NCBI RefSeq assembly: GCF_001310085.1
Contig: NZ_CP012643.1
Coordinates: 3,145,501-3,209,500, forward strand
Source of the DNA: Rufibacter tibetensis
Lineage (GTDB): Bacteria; Bacteroidota; Bacteroidia; Cytophagales; Hymenobacteraceae
Reading direction: 5' to 3'
DNA length: 64,000 nucleotides
This document shows positions 9,193-17,294 of this stretch, piece by piece. The position numbers were made by a program, and so were the translations under genes. The notes below the pieces were generated by a model. It was not told the DNA's origin. It saw nothing but the letters and a program-made list of their open reading frames with translations, and ran no database searches. Each line of letters starts with the position of its first letter. The first letter of the stretch is position 1.

Positions 9193-11346
9193 CTAGTCAC
9201 GATCTTCATCTCTTGACGAAGAACCGCCTCTAGATGAACGTCCGCCACGGTTATGGTCATTGGAGTGGTCATCATGACCTTGGTTAGTACGGCCGTATTG
9301 TGAACGGTTCTCGTAGCCAGATCCGCCGCCACCGTAAGAAGACTGTCCACCCTGGCTGCCGTAGCCGCCACGTGAACCCATGCCGCCGGTAGAAGAAGAA
9401 CCATATCCGCTGGAGCCGCCGTAGCTGCTTCCGCCTTGGCCGTAGCCGCCCATGCCGTAGTCACGGCTTTGGTCGCCGTAACCACCGCCGGTAGAAGAGC
9501 CACCATGGCCGTGCTCATGACCACCGTTACGTGAGCCGGTTCCAGATGAGCCGTAACCCCCGCGTGATCCCATGTCATTGCCCATGTTACCATAGTTAGA
9601 TCCGCCGAAGCTTCCTCCACCATGACCACCTTGGCCGTAGCTGCTGCCTTGTGAGCCGTAACCGCCGCCACCATGAGAGGTGCGTGAACCAAAGTCACCA
9701 CCTTGTGCATTGTGGGTGCTGTAACCACCTTGGCCGCTGCCACCGCTCATAGAGCCATAGCCGCTGTTGTCATTGCCACGACCGCCACGTGAGCCGCCGC
9801 CACCACCTTGCCACTCATTGTTTCCGCCCATAGATGAGCCGTAGCCACCTCGTGAGCCCATATCTGATCCAGAGGAGCCACCGTAACCACCACGTGACCC
9901 CATGCCTGAGCCTGAAGCTCCGCCGTAGCCGCCTCTTGAGCCCATGTCATGTGAGCCGTAGTTGCTACCACCCTGACCTCCCTGGTTCTGGGTGCTGTAC
10001 CGGGTACCTCCTTGGCTGTAGCCACCATCGTAATCAGAGTTTCCATCGTAGCCTTGGCCACCACGGGAAGAACCGCCACGTGAGCCGTATTCTTCGCTGT
10101 AAGAACCGCCTCTGGAGCCCATAGCGCCATAATTGCCGCCTTGCTGGTTGCTGTAGCCCTGGCTGTATCCACCGTGGCCGCTGCCTTGACCTCCGCCACC
10201 GTGCATGCCGTAGCCGCTTTCAGTGCCGTAGCCCATTTGGTTTCCATAGTAGCCAGAGCCACCGTAGTTTGAATATCCGCCGCGGTCAGACTCTGAACGG
10301 CTGGAGTTACCGGCGTACCCGCCTTGTGAGCTCATGCCGTATGGGTTGCTGCCCATGCCTGAGTTTCCGCCGTAGCCGCCTTGTGCACCGTGGTTTCCAC
10401 CACCTCCCATGGAGCCGCCGTAGCCACCCTGGCCATAGTTAGAACCGCCCTGGTTGCTGTTTCCGCCGTAGCCGCCTTGGCCGTAGTTAGAACTTCCTTG
10501 CGAGCCGCCGTAGTTTCCGCCGCCCATAGAGCCATAACGGTTGCTTTGGTCATCATGGTTGTTCCAAGAGTTGCCACCGCCAAATGAGCCGCTATTTCCC
10601 TGCGATCCGCCGCCGTAACCGCCCTGACCTCCGCCATAGTTGCCACCGCCTTGTGAGCCGTAGCCACCTTGGTGACGGTCATCGCCCTGGTTTCCGCCGC
10701 CGCTGATACCGCTCATAGATGAGCTGCTCTGGTTGCCGGAATCCCCGCCTTGTGAGCCACCGTAGCCCATGCCACTGCCCATAGAAGCAGAAGAGCCTGC
10801 CATTGAGTTATTGGTAGAATCTGAAGAGTCATCTGAAGAGCCAGAAGTTTTTCCTGACCCGGATTTATCTCCTGATGATTTTGCTGTAGTGGAAGATCCT
10901 GCTTTAGAACCTGCCTTTGGAGTGGAAGAAGTGGCACCGGTTGCAGTTTTGCTTCCACCATTTTTCTTACCTGAAGAGCTATCTGAAGTAGAAGAAGTGC
11001 CTATTTTACCAGTAGAAGAGCCGCCCATGCCAGAAGTTGTGCCCCCAGTGGTTCCAGATCCTGAAGCTCCAGACGTTCCTGCACTTGAACCGCTTGTGCT
11101 ACCTAAGCCGGAAGTACCTGTGCTACCTGACCCTGTAGTTGACCCGAATCCTGATCCACTTGAACCGGTAGAGCCAGGGGTTGAACCAGCACCACCCTGT
11201 GAACCAGTAGATCCAGGAGAAGAAGTTCCTGCGTTTGAGCTTGTGCCCATACCACCCGATGAAGAAGCGTTAGTTCCTGTGCTGCCACCAGAACCAGTTG
11301 AGGAGCCCTGATTATCTTTTTGTTGCTCTTTTTGATTTTCGTTCAT
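9193..11346 (-). CDS. 717-residue Gly/Ser/Tyr/Arg low-complexity protein, RGG/FUS-like
   Basis: No globular domain, signal peptide or membrane segment is visible. Residues 1-16 are polar and charged (MNENQKEQQKDNQ). About 15-210 are Gly/Ser/Thr/Ala-rich. From about 210 to 680 the chain is built of short degenerate Gly-Tyr-Ser-Asn-Gln units. MGSRGGYG occurs five times, YGQGGYGG twice, and there are many SRGG, GYGG and NYG variants. The last ~40 residues are charged, with RGG-like units and the ending SRDEDRD. This composition matches eukaryotic prion-like/RGG domains (FUS, hnRNPA1) rather than a bacterial enzyme family. The start follows a strong AAAGGAG at 11355-11361. The product is probably cytoplasmic and disordered. 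A role in condensation, RNA binding or stress is only inferred from composition. Confidence 0.75.
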   Translation of the reverse strand: MNENQKEQQKDNQGSSTGSGGSTGTNASSSGGMGTSSNAGTSSPGSTGSQGGAGSTPGSTGSSGSGFGSTTGSGSTGTSGLGSTSGSSAGTSGASGSGTTGGTTSGMGGSSTGKIGTSSTSDSSSGKKNGGSKTATGATSSTPKAGSKAGSSTTAKSSGDKSGSGKTSGSSDDSSDSTNNSMAGSSASMGSGMGYGGSQGGDSGNQSSSSMSGISGGGNQGDDRHQGGYGSQGGGNYGGGQGGYGGGSQGNSGSFGGGNSWNNHDDQSNRYGSMGGGNYGGSQGSSNYGQGGYGGNSNQGGSNYGQGGYGGSMGGGGNHGAQGGYGGNSGMGSNPYGMSSQGGYAGNSSRSESDRGGYSNYGGSGYYGNQMGYGTESGYGMHGGGGQGSGHGGYSQGYSNQQGGNYGAMGSRGGSYSEEYGSRGGSSRGGQGYDGNSDYDGGYSQGGTRYSTQNQGGQGGSNYGSHDMGSRGGYGGASGSGMGSRGGYGGSSGSDMGSRGGYGSSMGGNNEWQGGGGGSRGGRGNDNSGYGSMSGGSGQGGYSTHNAQGGDFGSRTSHGGGGYGSQGSSYGQGGHGGGSFGGSNYGNMGNDMGSRGGYGSSGTGSRNGGHEHGHGGSSTGGGYGDQSRDYGMGGYGQGGSSYGGSSGYGSSSTGGMGSRGGYGSQGGQSSYGGGGSGYENRSQYGRTNQGHDDHSNDHNRGGRSSRGGSSSRDEDRD

Positions 11347-11400
11347 GGTTAAATCTCCTTTGTTTTTGGTTAAAGAATGGTAAGTTGGAATACCCTGCTC

Positions 11401-11429
11401 CTGAAAATAAAGTCATGCTTATTTTTCAG
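11401..11429 (-). promoter_or_regulatory. AT-rich hairpin in the leader of the low-complexity gene
   Basis: CTGAAAATAA (11401-11410) pairs with TTATTTTTCAG (11419-11429) with a single bulge. In the transcript it would sit between the stop of the 8-codon leader ORF and the Shine-Dalgarno of the main gene. Confidence 0.5.
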
Positions 11430-11438
11430 GACAAGTGT

Positions 11439-11465
11439 TTATACTATACGAACGGGTGTTTGCAT
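11439..11465 (-). CDS. Possible 8-codon leader ORF (MQTPVRIV)
   Basis: An ATG at 11465 is preceded by AAAGGAG (11475-11481) with a 9-nt spacer, and the ORF ends in TAA at 11439. The context AAAGGAG-spacer-TTAACC-ATG repeats that of the main gene downstream, AAAGGAG-ATTTAACC-ATG. The likeness in a phylum with few Shine-Dalgarno sites makes chance less likely, but such a short ORF is unproven. Confidence 0.4.
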   Translation of the reverse strand: MQTPVRIV

Positions 11466-11635
11466 GGTTAACGGCTCCTTTGTGATTTTTTAATCAAGAA
11501 AGATTTAATAGGAGTTTATTTCTAAAGGGATTAGAAGAATCTAAGGTGTTTTTGCGAAAGTGATTACAAAGCGTTCTAAAGGAAGATGTAGAATTCTAGT
11601 TTAGTTTTAATTTTAAAGTTTTGCCTATACAGAAA

Positions 11636-11675
11636 ACGCCCGTGCAAAGGCGAGTTTTCTCGTTTGCACGGGCGT
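11636..11675. terminator. Hairpin terminator after the EEP-family gene
   Basis: ACGCCCGTGCAAA (11636-11648) pairs perfectly with TTTGCACGGGCGT (11663-11675). On the minus strand the 3' arm runs into TTTTCTG. It lies 71 bp past the stop of the minus-strand gene ending at 11746. Confidence 0.8.
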
Positions 11676-11745
11676 ATATTAATTATAGAACCTAAGGGAA
11701 GCGGAAGAAGAGGCTCTATATTTTTATTAATTTCTCACATGGTTT

Positions 11746-12867
11746 TTACATAATCACATCTCTGGTTGTAGAGGCAGTATTTGAGTTTAAACTTGTGGGG
11801 GTAGGGTCCACTTCCAACTTGTTCATTAACTCCTCTGCATCTTCCTTTTCTTCCTGATCTGGTTCTGGCACATCATGTTCATCTGCCTCTAAGGGCTCAT
11901 AGTTTAACCTGATGAAGATAGGGAAGTGATCTGAGCCAAAGAAAGGCAGGCGTTTCATTCTGATAAGCCTGAACGCTGGATCATAAAAGATATGGTCTAA
12001 TGAGTACCTAAAGAAAGGAACAAAGGCATTATAGGTGTTGTAGAAACCACGGCCTATGCGCGGATCCAGCAGACCACTTATCTTCCGGAAAAGGTTGGTA
12101 GTATAAGACCAGGCCACATCGTTCAAATCTCCCACCACAATGCTGGCGTATGGTGACTCCTTGGCCATTTTGGCTACGGTAAGCAGTTCCGTCTCACGGG
12201 TGTCTGTGTCTTTGTGTAGATGCGGTGGCTGCGGGTGTACCGTGAAAAGGTCAAAAATCTTCCCGGTGGGTAACTCAACATGCATGTAGAAAGAAGGAAT
12301 TCCTTCCTCCACCAAATACCTGACTTCAGTATGGGTAAGCTTGAACTTGCTAAAAAACATCATTCCGTAGGTGTTTTCCAGAGGTTCTTTTATGCAGTAG
12401 GGGTACCGGTCATCCAGTTCAGAAATAGCGTTTGCCCACGCATGATTGGGTTCATTGACCAGCAATAAGTCTGGATCAGTATCTTTCACTACCTTCAGGA
12501 AGCGGTCAAAGCGCTTGTTAGACATCCTGACATTGGAAATCATGATCCCGAAAGAGTTCTTAGGGGCTTTAATCTTAGAATGGAGTGCCTGCGCCCGTAC
12601 GAAGGGGGTGAATTTGTACACGTGCGCCAGCTCATTCACAATAGCTAATACCAGCAGTCCTGCAAAGATTTTTTGGGTCACTAATTCATACCCATACAGA
12701 TATCCATAAAGCCCTAAGATAAATGTACCCAATACCGCTACCTGAACCCTTGGAAAATCCAGGATCCTTATCCACCAGTAGGTGCTTTTCACTAGCGTGA
12801 GAAGTGACGCCAGCACAACAAAGCAACCAAGCAGCTCAAGGACAATTTTCATAAGGCAGAATAGCAT
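11746..12867 (-). CDS. Membrane-anchored endonuclease/exonuclease/phosphatase (EEP) family protein
   Basis: The 373-residue protein begins with about three hydrophobic helices (residues ~5-85). An EEP-fold domain follows, recognised by SNVRMSN, VNEP, TVHPQPP, GDLNDVAWS and the terminal GSDHFPI. These are the metal- and phosphate-binding positions of the DNase I/sphingomyelinase-like superfamily. The domain should face one side of the inner membrane and cleave phosphodiester or phosphoester bonds; the substrate is unknown. The C-terminal ~50 residues are acidic and probably disordered. The start is uncertain: MLFCLMKIV offers an ATG at 12867 or 12852, and neither has a ribosome-binding site. 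The gene stands alone between two hairpin terminators. Confidence 0.8.
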   Translation of the reverse strand: MLFCLMKIVLELLGCFVVLASLLTLVKSTYWWIRILDFPRVQVAVLGTFILGLYGYLYGYELVTQKIFAGLLVLAIVNELAHVYKFTPFVRAQALHSKIKAPKNSFGIMISNVRMSNKRFDRFLKVVKDTDPDLLLVNEPNHAWANAISELDDRYPYCIKEPLENTYGMMFFSKFKLTHTEVRYLVEEGIPSFYMHVELPTGKIFDLFTVHPQPPHLHKDTDTRETELLTVAKMAKESPYASIVVGDLNDVAWSYTTNLFRKISGLLDPRIGRGFYNTYNAFVPFFRYSLDHIFYDPAFRLIRMKRLPFFGSDHFPIFIRLNYEPLEADEHDVPEPDQEEKEDAEELMNKLEVDPTPTSLNSNTASTTRDVIM

Positions 12868-12948
12868 TTAGGTTCGTACACATACTCATTTTTAAACGCA
12901 GGGTTGCATCCGTTAAAATACGCAGTGTAGGGGAAACCCGTTAAAAGA

Positions 12949-13004
12949 CAGAAAACCCGTTTGTGACTTGATTTGCGAAAATCGGGCCACAAACGGGTTT
13001 TCTG
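12949..13004. terminator. Inverted-repeat terminator after gldH (17-bp arms)
   Basis: CAGAAAACCCGTTTGTG (12949-12965) is perfectly complementary to 12988-13004. It lies 20 bp past the gldH stop on the minus strand. Confidence 0.8.
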
Positions 13005-13023
13005 TAAATGACTTTTATACAGG

Positions 13024-13512
13024 CTATTCAGTTGCTTTCTCTACGCGTACCCCAATGGCCATGATGCCGGGTAAGGGGTCCTGGCGCATGTATTGGTTCA
13101 GCCTGATCTTGTATTGACCAGCCCTCTGGAACCGGATGTTTTTTAGCCCCCTGAACTGATGGTCAAAAATATCTCCGGCACCTTTGCCTTTGGGTTCACC
13201 GGTTTTGGGGTCCATGAGGTACATTTCATGCAGCATGGAGTTCACTTGCTGTCCATCTGGGCCAATAAGGTAATGCCGCAGGTACAGGTTGTAGAACGGG
13301 TAATGCAGCGCGTTGCGTACGTTGAAGAAGACGTTGTAGGCTTGGGTGGTGTCTGTCACCTCAAACGCAAACGTAGGAGACAACCTCACCGGCCACTGGT
13401 TATCAGGAATGTCCTGCACTTCTTCAAAGACCCGGTTGCTGTCACAACTCCCTAAAAACAAACCAAGGCTTAGCAAAAACATGAAAAGGGGAAAACGCTT
13501 TCTCATGATCAT
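13024..13512 (-). CDS. gldH: Gliding motility lipoprotein GldH
   Basis: The 162-residue protein matches the GldH family, lipoproteins needed for gliding and type IX secretion in Bacteroidota. A signal peptide ends in a lipobox (LFLGSC). The mature part begins with acidic, Asn-rich sequence. Typical family stretches follow, including a YNLYLRHYLIGPDG segment and a C-terminal RLNQYMRQDPLPGI. The start overlaps the upstream ricT stop as ATGA (ATG at 13512, TGA at 13511-13509), so the two are translationally coupled. A second ATG at 13506 is a possible alternative. The RicT-GldH pairing recurs in Bacteroidota, as far as I recall. Confidence 0.85.
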   Translation of the reverse strand: MIMRKRFPLFMFLLSLGLFLGSCDSNRVFEEVQDIPDNQWPVRLSPTFAFEVTDTTQAYNVFFNVRNALHYPFYNLYLRHYLIGPDGQQVNSMLHEMYLMDPKTGEPKGKGAGDIFDHQFRGLKNIRFQRAGQYKIRLNQYMRQDPLPGIMAIGVRVEKATE

Positions 13513-15188
13513 CCTTCGGTTTGAGGGACTGGAGCGGCGCCTTCTGCCCCACCTGGTTTGCGGTTACGGTTATTCCGGTTGCGGTTTCGGCGGCTGCGTT
13601 GCTCTCCCTCCGGACGTGGCCCACGTTCTGCCCTTTCCGGTGCTGCCACGGCACTTGAGGCCGGTGCCTGCGCGCTTATAGGCTGTGGCTTGTTTTGCGG
13701 CGGACGCTGGTTCTGAGAACGGTCTTGGCGCGGAGGGCGATTGTTGTCTCTAGGCCCACGGTTCTGGTTTTGATTCTGGTCACGCTCCGGACGAGGCTCC
13801 CGTTCTGGGCGCGGTTCGCGTTCTGGACGGGGCTTGCCTTGCGGCGGCTGACCCTTTGCTTGTGCCTCACGTTCTGGTTTGGGCGGACGGTTCTCGCTTC
13901 CTTCTGGTTTGTTGCCCCCGCGCTCTGGCTTAGGCCTGCGCTGCTCGCCGGAAGATTTGCCGGTAGGCTGGTCTCTGCGAACCTCTGGGGTAGGAGCAGC
14001 CTGTGCCAATACCTCCGTAGCCGTGGCCACGTTGCCACTGCCTTTCTTTTTCTTGCTGCGCTTTTTCTTTGCTTTGTATTGCTCGTCTAAGCGGTCCAGG
14101 TTTCCTTCCAGGGCTTCTACAAAGTCTACCACTTCTGGTAGTTGCTTTTTCACCTCCTCAGCCAGGTTTTCTGGCATTTCACCGGCGGCGTTCATTTTAA
14201 GCACTTCGTGCACACGCTCTACCGTTACCGGAAACCAGTTGCTGTCTCCACGGTACCCGAACCACATGATGCGGCGGAAGATGTCTGTCTTCTGCAGGAA
14301 GGCATCCCCGGCTTTGGTTTGCAGCGGACGGTTCACGTTAGGAATGTCCTTCAGCGCATCCATGTAGGTTTCCAGCTCATAGTTGAGGCAGCACTTAAGG
14401 CGCCCGCACTGGCCAGAAAGCTTACTGGGGTTTAAAGACAAGTTCTGGTAACGCGCCGCAGTAGTAGAAACGCTTCTGAAATCAGTGAGCCAGGTAGAGC
14501 AGCACAGTTCCCGTCCGCAAGACCCAATACCGCCCAATCGCCCGGCTTCATGCCGAAGGCTGATCTGGCGCATCTCAATTCTTACCTTGAACTCCTCGGC
14601 CAGTTTTTTGATCAGTTCCCTGAAATCTACCCGGTCATCGGCAGAATAGAAGAAGGTGGCTTTGGTTTTATCGGCCTGATACTCTACGTCTGAGAGTTTC
14701 ATCTTGAGTTTCAGCTCCTGCACAATGGCACGGGCCCGGTACATGGTAGCCGGTTCCTGCTCGCGGGCGAGGTTGAACTTTTCCATGTCTTTCTCAGTGG
14801 CCACGCGGTAGATGCTCCGGATCTCCTCATTGTTCTGGACCTTCTTTTTGTTCATCTGCAGGCGCACTAACTCGCCTTTCAATGACACGTGTCCAATGTG
14901 GTGCCCATTAGGCACATCTACTACCACGGCATCGCCGGTGATGAGCGGAATACGATTAATGTTCCGGAAAAACTCTTTGCGACCGCCTTTGAAGCGTACC
15001 TCTACTATATCAAACTCTTTAAAAGACACGGGAATTTCCATGTCTGAGAGCCAATCAAATACATTTAATCGGTTACAGCCTCCCGTGCTGCAACCGCCGT
15101 TGCTTTTGCAACCCGCCACTACCTCAGTGCCATCGGCAGAGGTGGTTTTGGTGCCGCAGCCGCCACTAGAACATGAACTACATCCCAC
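13509..15188 (-). CDS. ricT: PSP1-domain protein RicT (YaaT) with long disordered tail
   Basis: The first ~340 residues form the PSP1/RicT core. The RicT cysteines are present in the segments GSCGRELCC (C224, C229, C230) and GQCGRLKCC (C261, C266, C267); in Bacillus these bind an iron-sulfur cluster in the RicA-RicF-RicT (Y) complex, which helps RNase Y. A second Cys group sits at the N terminus (C3, C6, C11, C27, C33, C38). From about residue 390 to 559 the protein is a low-complexity Pro/Arg/Glu/Gln/Asn tail with PRPERE repeats and Arg-Asn clusters, well beyond the Bacillus protein and suggestive of RNA binding. The gene is first of a two-gene operon with gldH. Function in Bacteroidota is less certain than family membership. 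Confidence 0.85.
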   Translation of the reverse strand: MGCSSCSSGGCGTKTTSADGTEVVAGCKSNGGCSTGGCNRLNVFDWLSDMEIPVSFKEFDIVEVRFKGGRKEFFRNINRIPLITGDAVVVDVPNGHHIGHVSLKGELVRLQMNKKKVQNNEEIRSIYRVATEKDMEKFNLAREQEPATMYRARAIVQELKLKMKLSDVEYQADKTKATFFYSADDRVDFRELIKKLAEEFKVRIEMRQISLRHEAGRLGGIGSCGRELCCSTWLTDFRSVSTTAARYQNLSLNPSKLSGQCGRLKCCLNYELETYMDALKDIPNVNRPLQTKAGDAFLQKTDIFRRIMWFGYRGDSNWFPVTVERVHEVLKMNAAGEMPENLAEEVKKQLPEVVDFVEALEGNLDRLDEQYKAKKKRSKKKKGSGNVATATEVLAQAAPTPEVRRDQPTGKSSGEQRRPKPERGGNKPEGSENRPPKPEREAQAKGQPPQGKPRPEREPRPEREPRPERDQNQNQNRGPRDNNRPPRQDRSQNQRPPQNKPQPISAQAPASSAVAAPERAERGPRPEGEQRSRRNRNRNNRNRKPGGAEGAAPVPQTEG

Positions 15189-15627
15189 AGGTCAATTTCC
15201 TTTATATAGATAATTCTTGTTTTCAAAAAAATAAGGTCTCCAGTTGCCGGAAAAGCTGAGTACCATCTTCCCCTAAATCTTGTGAAATATCCTCCTGAAT
15301 ATGAATGTCTTATTGGGGAGGCGGATGGAGTTCTGGACTAGTTTACCCTTTTCTACGGTAAATACTGAGAGCCTAATCTAACAAATATAATAACTTAATC
15401 TGAATAGGCTGGCACTAATACCCACCTCATTCACTCGCCGTTTTAGGGGTAATTAAATAAAAATAGCCCTAAAATGCTTAAACCCACCAACACCAAATGA
15501 ACAGGTACCCGTTCATTTTTTCTTTTTTGAAGGCAGATTAGTTCTCAAAATTTGCTCCTGACAGTGGTCAATTTTGATTCTCATCCCTGATTTCGTTATT
15601 TGGCGTGTCCTTTTTACGCGCACTTCT
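15189..15627. other. Divergent intergenic region between ricT and the acetyltransferase gene
   Basis: No RNA gene or terminator is visible. CAAATATA at 15382-15389 is a minus-strand TATATTTG box that may belong to the ricT promoter, although no matching -33 TTTG was found. A motif-like TAAAAATAGCCCTAAAATG lies near 15461-15476. Confidence 0.4.
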
Positions 15628-16485
15628 ATGACCTTTGCTTTTGCAGAATCTGCCTCTGTAGGCCAGCTTTGCACGCTCTTCAATAATGCTTTTTCAGATT
15701 ACGTACAGCCCATGGTGCTTACCGAGCCCATCATGGAAATGAAACTGCTTCGGGACGGACTTACTCCAGAGGTAGCTCCGCTGGCCATGCAAGACTACAC
15801 CCCGGTAGGGTTTATCTTTAACAGCTTAGGCACCTGGCAAGGGAAAAGGACCGCGTATAATGCAGGCACGGGAGTAGTGCCAGAGGCGAGAGGGAAGGCT
15901 TTGACCCAGCAAATGTACCAGTTCTGCGTGCCTCTTTTGAGAAAGCTGGGGGTGGAGCAATGCTTGCTGGAGGTAATTCAGGAAAATACCCGGGCCCTTA
16001 AGGTTTACCAGAGTTTAGGGTTTGAGATCATCCGCAGCCTTAGGTGTTTCAGAGGATCCAAAGAAGATCTGGCTTGGCATAGTCATGCACCGGAGGAAGT
16101 GTCTTTTCAAAAAGTTTCCTCTCCTGATTGGCCTCTTTACCAAACTTTCTGGGACATGGAGCCAAGTTGGCAACACCATACCGCCGCCGTAGACCGCAGC
16201 ATCAACTACGTGCGGATTGTAGAAGCAAACGTGAAAGACCAATGTGTGGGGTATGGAGTGGTGTACCCCATGACGGGTTCCATTGCGCAGTTAGCCATAG
16301 CACCAGAATGGCGCAACAAAGGCATTGGGCAAGCGCTTTTGCAGGAGTTGGTTTCACTAACCTCATCGCCAATGGTTAGTGTTATCAACGTAGATGGCCG
16401 GGGAGAAAGCACGTTACAATTTCTACAGAACCGAAAAATTCAGGAGATTCTAGGGCAATATGAAATGCTGTGGCAGATTCAATAG
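15628..16485 (+). CDS. Tandem-domain GNAT N-acetyltransferase
   Basis: The 285-residue protein carries two GNAT folds. The first (~1-140) has the acetyl-CoA pyrophosphate loop region GTGVVPEARGKALTQQM and a bulky-group motif TRALKVYQSLGFEI. The second (~150-285) has the loop IAPEWRNKGIGQALLQEL. I chose the ATG at 15628 (MTFAFAESAS). The frame is open back to 15574, but those extra 18 residues do not look conserved. Such enzymes move an acetyl group from acetyl-CoA to an amine; the target is unknown. The gene appears monocistronic, and the 16501-16526 motif follows its stop. Confidence 0.8.
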   Translation: MTFAFAESASVGQLCTLFNNAFSDYVQPMVLTEPIMEMKLLRDGLTPEVAPLAMQDYTPVGFIFNSLGTWQGKRTAYNAGTGVVPEARGKALTQQMYQFCVPLLRKLGVEQCLLEVIQENTRALKVYQSLGFEIIRSLRCFRGSKEDLAWHSHAPEEVSFQKVSSPDWPLYQTFWDMEPSWQHHTAAVDRSINYVRIVEANVKDQCVGYGVVYPMTGSIAQLAIAPEWRNKGIGQALLQELVSLTSSPMVSVINVDGRGESTLQFLQNRKIQEILGQYEMLWQIQ

Positions 16486-16500
16486 TCTGTTCTTAAGCCC

Positions 16501-16526
16501 TTTTGTGAAAAGCCGGCCGAAAACAG
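16501..16526 (+). repeat. Dispersed intergenic motif, copy C
   Basis: It reads TTTTGTGAAAAGCC followed by GGCCGAAAACAG. With its flanks it forms a 9-bp stem (CCCTTTTGT with ACAGAAGGG, one G-U pair). It sits 16 bp past the acetyltransferase stop. Confidence 0.55.
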
Positions 16527-16611
16527 AAGGGTTTATTTGATAAAAATTGTAAATAGGTCTACCTGATTTAAATACCTTTAAACGAAACTTCATTACTAGT
16601 CAATCCATCCC

Positions 16612-17061
16612 ATGATTTTAGATAAACTCTCCAACTCCGCACGCTATACAGGTATGCACCCTTTATTTGAGCAGGCTTTTACGTTTTTAAAGGAAGCTGA
16701 TGTAGCCAACCTGCCGTTGGGGAAGCATGAACTTGTGGGGATGGAGCTCTTCGCCATCATCTCTGAAGGTCCCGGGTTTTCAAAAGCAAACGCAAAATTG
16801 GAAGCCCACCGAAAGTACATTGACATTCAATATGTGATAACTGGCCTTGATCACATAGGCTGGAAAGACCTGAACGCATGCAGTGAGGCCAGTGAACCGT
16901 ATACCGAGGAGAAAGACATCATGTTTTTTCCGGACAAACCTAACAGTTGGTTTGACGTTCCGGCCAGTTTCTATACCATTTTCTTCCCGGAAGATACCCA
17001 TGCGCCGTTAGCCACTGATGAGGTAGTGCGAAAGGTAGTCTTGAAGATTGCGGTGCAGTAA
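16612..17061 (+). CDS. YhcH/YjgK/YiaL family (DUF386) cupin-like protein
   Basis: The 149-residue protein has the normal family length. It shows EAHRKYIDIQYVITG in the centre and FFPEDTHAPL near the C terminus; these carry the Glu and His residues thought to bind metal in the double-stranded beta-helix fold. Relatives (YhcH/NanQ, EbgC) act on free sugars, for instance as anomerases in sialic acid use or as beta-galactosidase subunits. No sugar-catabolic genes flank it here, so the substrate is unknown. A plausible promoter box TACCTTTA lies at 16573-16580. Confidence 0.8.
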   Translation: MILDKLSNSARYTGMHPLFEQAFTFLKEADVANLPLGKHELVGMELFAIISEGPGFSKANAKLEAHRKYIDIQYVITGLDHIGWKDLNACSEASEPYTEEKDIMFFPDKPNSWFDVPASFYTIFFPEDTHAPLATDEVVRKVVLKIAVQ

Positions 17062-17130
17062 TACTGGTTCTTGTGAAGCATAGCCATGAAAAAACATCTA
17101 TTTTTTTCAGAAGCTTCTTCCTTATAGCTT

Positions 17131-17156
17131 GTTTTAGGAAAGTACGGTTAAAATAG
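17131..17156 (+). repeat. Dispersed intergenic motif, copy D
   Basis: It reads GTTTTAGGAAAGTACGG followed by TTAAAATAG, close to the copy at 2750-2775. Flanking GCT and AGC extend the potential stem. Confidence 0.5.
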
Positions 17157-17233
17157 CTTCTGATACCCTTTTCGATTCAAACTGCTGATTGGTAGTTCAA
17201 GATAAACAGAGGAATCAGCAATATATATAAATC

Positions 17234-17280
17234 AAAAAAGAGAAGCCCGGCAGTCGTTAACTGTCGGGCTTCTCTTTTTT
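17234..17280. terminator. Bidirectional hairpin terminator between convergent genes
   Basis: AAAAAAGAGAAGCCCGGCAG (17234-17253) pairs with 17261-17280 with one G-U wobble. A and T tracts flank both sides. It lies between the YhcH gene (+) and the minus-strand gene ending at 17295. Confidence 0.85.
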
Positions 17281-17294
17281 GTCACAAGGATGGA

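Noticed and set aside
9200-10700. Tandem DNA repeat or CRISPR-like array
   Set aside because: The repetition comes from codons of a Gly/Tyr-rich protein in one open frame; units vary in length and there are no unique spacers.
10769-11311. 180-codon + strand ORF rich in Pro, Glu and Val
   Set aside because: It is the antisense shadow of the Gly/Ser/Thr-rich part of the low-complexity gene and has no start signals.
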